A DNA stretch of 64,000 nt from Picochlorum sp. 'celeri'. Taxonomy: Eukaryota; Chlorophyta; Trebouxiophyceae. The translations under genes and the position numbers were made by a program. The notes under the pieces are model-generated. The model was not told where the DNA came from. It saw nothing but the letters and a program-made list of their open reading frames with translations, and ran no database searches. How positions within the stretch are numbered: position 1 is the stretch's first letter; each line of letters begins with the position of its first letter. The stretch lies in assembly GCA_010909725.1 (NCBI GenBank), contig JAACMV010000030.1, positions 496,001 through 560,000 of the forward strand, given 5' to 3'. This document shows positions 61,497 through 64,000 of the stretch, piece after piece.

Positions 61497-62629
61497 TTAC
61501 ATTGAAAGATCTACAAGATTCGGTCTTCTCAACTCGGGAGGCAGCTTTTGATTCAACTTTTGTGTCACTCTCTCGGCGGCAAGGCGCTTGCGTTCAACCT
61601 CGTCCATATTCATATTCACCTGCGGTGATGCGTCATTTCTCTTTGCTTTAATCAACATGGAATCATCCCCGGACTGGTATGATTGCCGCAAAGATTCTTC
61701 CATGGCATGAGAGGCATCAAAGGCACTTGTCTTTCTGCCAACTGGCTGCACCTGTGGGGATGCACTGTACTGCACAAGGCTCTGAATCTGTTCGGGGTCC
61801 AAATGCGGCAGGACCATTTTCGCAAGCCGCTCTGCAGTCTGTAATCCGATTTCCTCGCCACCACCCTGCGGAGTCTGCAAGGGCGTGGTTGTGTGAGCTA
61901 CATCCTCCCCATGGTACAACTGTGGAGAAATATCTTGACTCAGAGCGTTACTATACACTGTGAATCCTGATAGAGGGGTTCTTGATCGTTGATTCTCCTG
62001 GGTATTCTGTCTCGTCGCTGGTGTCGCATGTCCACTGAGCAACGAGCATGCAGGCGGTGTCACATGGGCATGCCTCATCACATTGCCACTGTACGGCGTC
62101 GTCCCGGCAACATGCTGCGCCACTGCCGGTGATGTTATTCTATTTTCAATACTCAACCTCTTCTCTGGAGAATGCACACCGAGCTGCTCAAGGGCCGTCC
62201 GCAGAAGCCCACCCAACTGCACCTGTTGCTCCTCTGCATCACTCAATGCATGTTCACACTTCATCAACGCATGGCCTCGCGCAGTCGCCAGCGCTTCTGC
62301 CCTCTCTCTCGCAAATTCGGCAATTCTCACTTCCTCCTGAGCTGCTTCCAACGCCATATGAAGCTCTGAACATTTCTGCACACCGATTCCAGTAAATTCA
62401 TGAATGCCAACAACGGTCATCTCAACAATATAAACACACGCACCGCCTTCATATCCTGTCTAGCTTTTGCAATACCAGCTACTTTACCAATCATATCACT
62501 CACGCGCTCCGAGTCTTGCACAGGCAACTGGGCTCGGTGAAGTCGTTTCATCGAATTTGGATCCACCACCTGTTGCCTCAGTCCTAAACCGGTGAAATGA
62601 TACTCTATATCAGACTCTATAACATCCAT
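61497..62629 (-). CDS. Coiled-coil protein with Ser/Thr/Pro-rich middle (two exons or more, at least 354 aa)
   Basis: Exons (minus) are 62629-62444 and 62375-61497, with a 68-bp phase-0 intron (RQDMKA|KCSELHMAL). The first part ends in a helical stretch that continues across the junction (EAAQEEVRIAEFARERAEAL). A low-complexity Thr/Pro/Ser/Gln region follows, and the C-terminus is basic (QKLNQKLPPELRRPNLVDLS). No family is recognised. ATG 62629 is used as start, but the frame stays open for eight codons to a TGTGTAG acceptor at 62654. A possible upstream exon (62834-62796, MAVFTTPEMTVPL) would lengthen it to about 375 aa. Confidence 0.6.
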
Positions 62630-62926
62630 TGCTTTAGATTTTGCATATATCGCCTACACACGTGGATGCAAGACGTGAGTTCAGAGTATGACACGTTCAA
62701 CAACCAACCCCCAACCACCTCAATAAAACACAGCCATCGATACTGCCAACATACTTCATTTTGCATCATTGAAGAATGTGTTGTGACCCATTCACCAGGG
62801 GAACCGTCATCTCTGGAGTCGTGAAGACCGCCATCAACGCAGAAGAGTCTCCGTAAGAACATGATGATACTAGATTCTTTGCGGTCTTCTTCCTTCTACT
62901 ATAAATATGTTATTCAAATAGTATCT

Positions 62927-64000
62927 TTATTTATTCATTAAAAATGGACCCATGGTTGCTCGTAGCACGGTCAGATGATCCCCAACTGACACCGCGACGG
63001 TTCCCTCTGGCAAGGGCGCCTTGCTTTGGCCATCTCCTCTTGGAATAGAAGCAGCAGCGTCGTCGTCTCTGCTTTCATCCTGCACTGATAATGATGATGA
63101 TGATGATGTAGTCTCAGGTGGCACCAGACATGCATTGATGCCAAAGAATGTCGAATGCTTGAAGGACGGAGGATCCTCCCATCCAAGCAGGGTCCCCTTT
63201 CTCATGGCAGCCAATGCCTCACGCACATAGTCATTCTTCTCACCAGTCTGTGGATCCACCGATGGTATAGCACAACGAGAGCATGGCTTCACAAGACTAA
63301 ATATGCTTCCATCCTCATTGGGGTCGGGTACATGGTGGAGTGCCACACGCCTCATGCAGTCTTCCTGCCAGGGCATCCCACCTGCTATACAAATATTTCC
63401 TCGGAATCTCTTCATATCGATCGGAGTATGTCCCTGATTTACTATATAGGTATTTAAATCCTTCAGAGATTCTTCAAAGACGAATAAATACGGGAATCCA
63501 TCAGCAAACAAGACACGTGCAGGAGTCTCATTCACCCATGCGGGGTCCACATCTCGATGATGCGTCGCTGGATCGCAATGAACGATATGCGATTCCACCC
63601 CTAACACACGTGATATCCATTCAGATGCATGCGCGCCTCCAACTACTCGAGCAGGCCCCTGCCACTCCCACACAGTCACATTGATACCATCTCCCTCTTC
63701 ATCAACAGCTGGCAGTTTCAATGGATCTATCGCATTCCCGCGAGCATCTCCTGATGGAGCGCGTAGAATCAGATGTGAATCAGATGCATCGACTTCCTCC
63801 GACGTCAGGAGCTGTGGTGGATACCAATCCACTTCAATCCCACAGAGTCCTGTCGAGTATGGTCCTCTGAGAGTCATAAACCGCCCATCTTTCTTGCTCA
63901 CAATCATATAGGACCTGTCCCTGATAACACCATTTACTGTTGATAAACCCAATGGAGTCGCGATGGCTTTTGTCAGTGAAATCCCAGGCAGAGACTTGAT
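62927..64000 (-). CDS. MOSC-domain protein (mARC-like), partial at N-terminus
   Basis: The frame runs from the window edge at 64000 to a stop at 62927-62929. At least 357 codons are present, and the protein starts outside the window. The visible part begins with IKSLPGISLTKAIATPLGLS then the DRSYMIVSKKDGRFM segment of the MOSC N-terminal beta-barrel. MKRFRGNICIAG and the conserved Cys region LVKPCSRCAIPSVDPQTGE follow. The latter carries the Cys that ligates the molybdenum cofactor in amidoxime-reducing (mARC) proteins. A Ser/Asp-rich insertion precedes the C-terminal strand. The likely function is a molybdenum cofactor-dependent N-reductive enzyme. Confidence 0.88.
   Translation of the reverse strand: MKSLPGISLTKAIATPLGLSTVNGVIRDRSYMIVSKKDGRFMTLRGPYSTGLCGIEVDWYPPQLLTSEEVDASDSHLILRAPSGDARGNAIDPLKLPAVDEEGDGINVTVWEWQGPARVVGGAHASEWISRVLGVESHIVHCDPATHHRDVDPAWVNETPARVLFADGFPYLFVFEESLKDLNTYIVNQGHTPIDMKRFRGNICIAGGMPWQEDCMRRVALHHVPDPNEDGSIFSLVKPCSRCAIPSVDPQTGEKNDYVREALAAMRKGTLLGWEDPPSFKHSTFFGINACLVPPETTSSSSSLSVQDESRDDDAAASIPRGDGQSKAPLPEGTVAVSVGDHLTVLRATMGPFLMNK

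Noticed and set aside
1..64000. CRISPR arrays, bacterial operons, prophage or replication origin
   Set aside because: Spliced genes, transit peptides and eukaryote-specific families show this is nuclear DNA. No regularly spaced direct repeats were found.

Overview
This is a nuclear segment of a photosynthetic eukaryote, most likely a green alga. The genes are packed one per roughly 1.8 kb, on both strands, with few and short GT-AG introns (60-183 bp; donors mostly GTATG, GTACG or GTGNG). The green-lineage call rests on several genes: a nuclear stromal HSP70/DnaK with a cleavable transit peptide, a plant-type ATP-phosphofructokinase, an ABC1K3-like plastid kinase, two thylakoid CtpA-type proteases, a SHAQKF-type MYB and a thylakoid ADP/ATP-carrier-like protein. 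Genus and species cannot be read from the sequence. Protein families were assigned by reading motifs and remembered family architecture, with no database search.

Layout, 1-31.8 kb. Partial archease (-), LysM protein (+), plastid HSP70 (+), a membrane-anchored collagen-like protein (+), a PUB-domain protein (-), a six-TM protein (-), a FUSC/aromatic-acid-exporter-like protein (-), URB2/NPA2 (+), CtpA protease 1 (+), an MPDU1/PQ-loop protein (+), a coiled-coil protein (-), ABC1K (+), a V8/trypsin-like protease (-), NAD(P)HX dehydratase (+), a J-domain protein (-), DNAJC8/SPF31 (+), a TIP30-like reductase (+), a YCII protein (-), tafazzin (+) and a tentative two-exon micro-gene.

About 32.14-39.6 kb is a mobile element of the Kyakuja-Dileera-Zisupton (KDZ) class. 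Its five-exon transposase gene splices into an uninterrupted 1059-aa reading frame with a recognisable D-D-E arrangement. A convergent second gene encodes a 468-aa AT-hook, Cys-containing protein of no recognised family. The two ends carry degenerate inverted repeats, and the left end also has a perfect 12-bp stem. This element is the most notable object in the window.

Layout, 39.8-64 kb. MYB-SHAQKF transcription factor (+), CtpA protease 2 (+), a PCF11-like CID protein (+), Strawberry-notch helicase (-), SMPD4-like protein (+), ATP sulfurylase (-), a mitochondrial-carrier-family protein (+), a Cys-rich single-pass protein (+), ATP-PFK (+), two tandem paralogous small secreted Cys proteins (-), a coiled-coil protein (-) and a partial MOSC-domain protein (-). 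The host genes are mostly housekeeping and show no operon logic. Local relationships worth noting are the paralogous CtpA pair, the head-to-head J-protein pair and the tandem secreted-protein pair.
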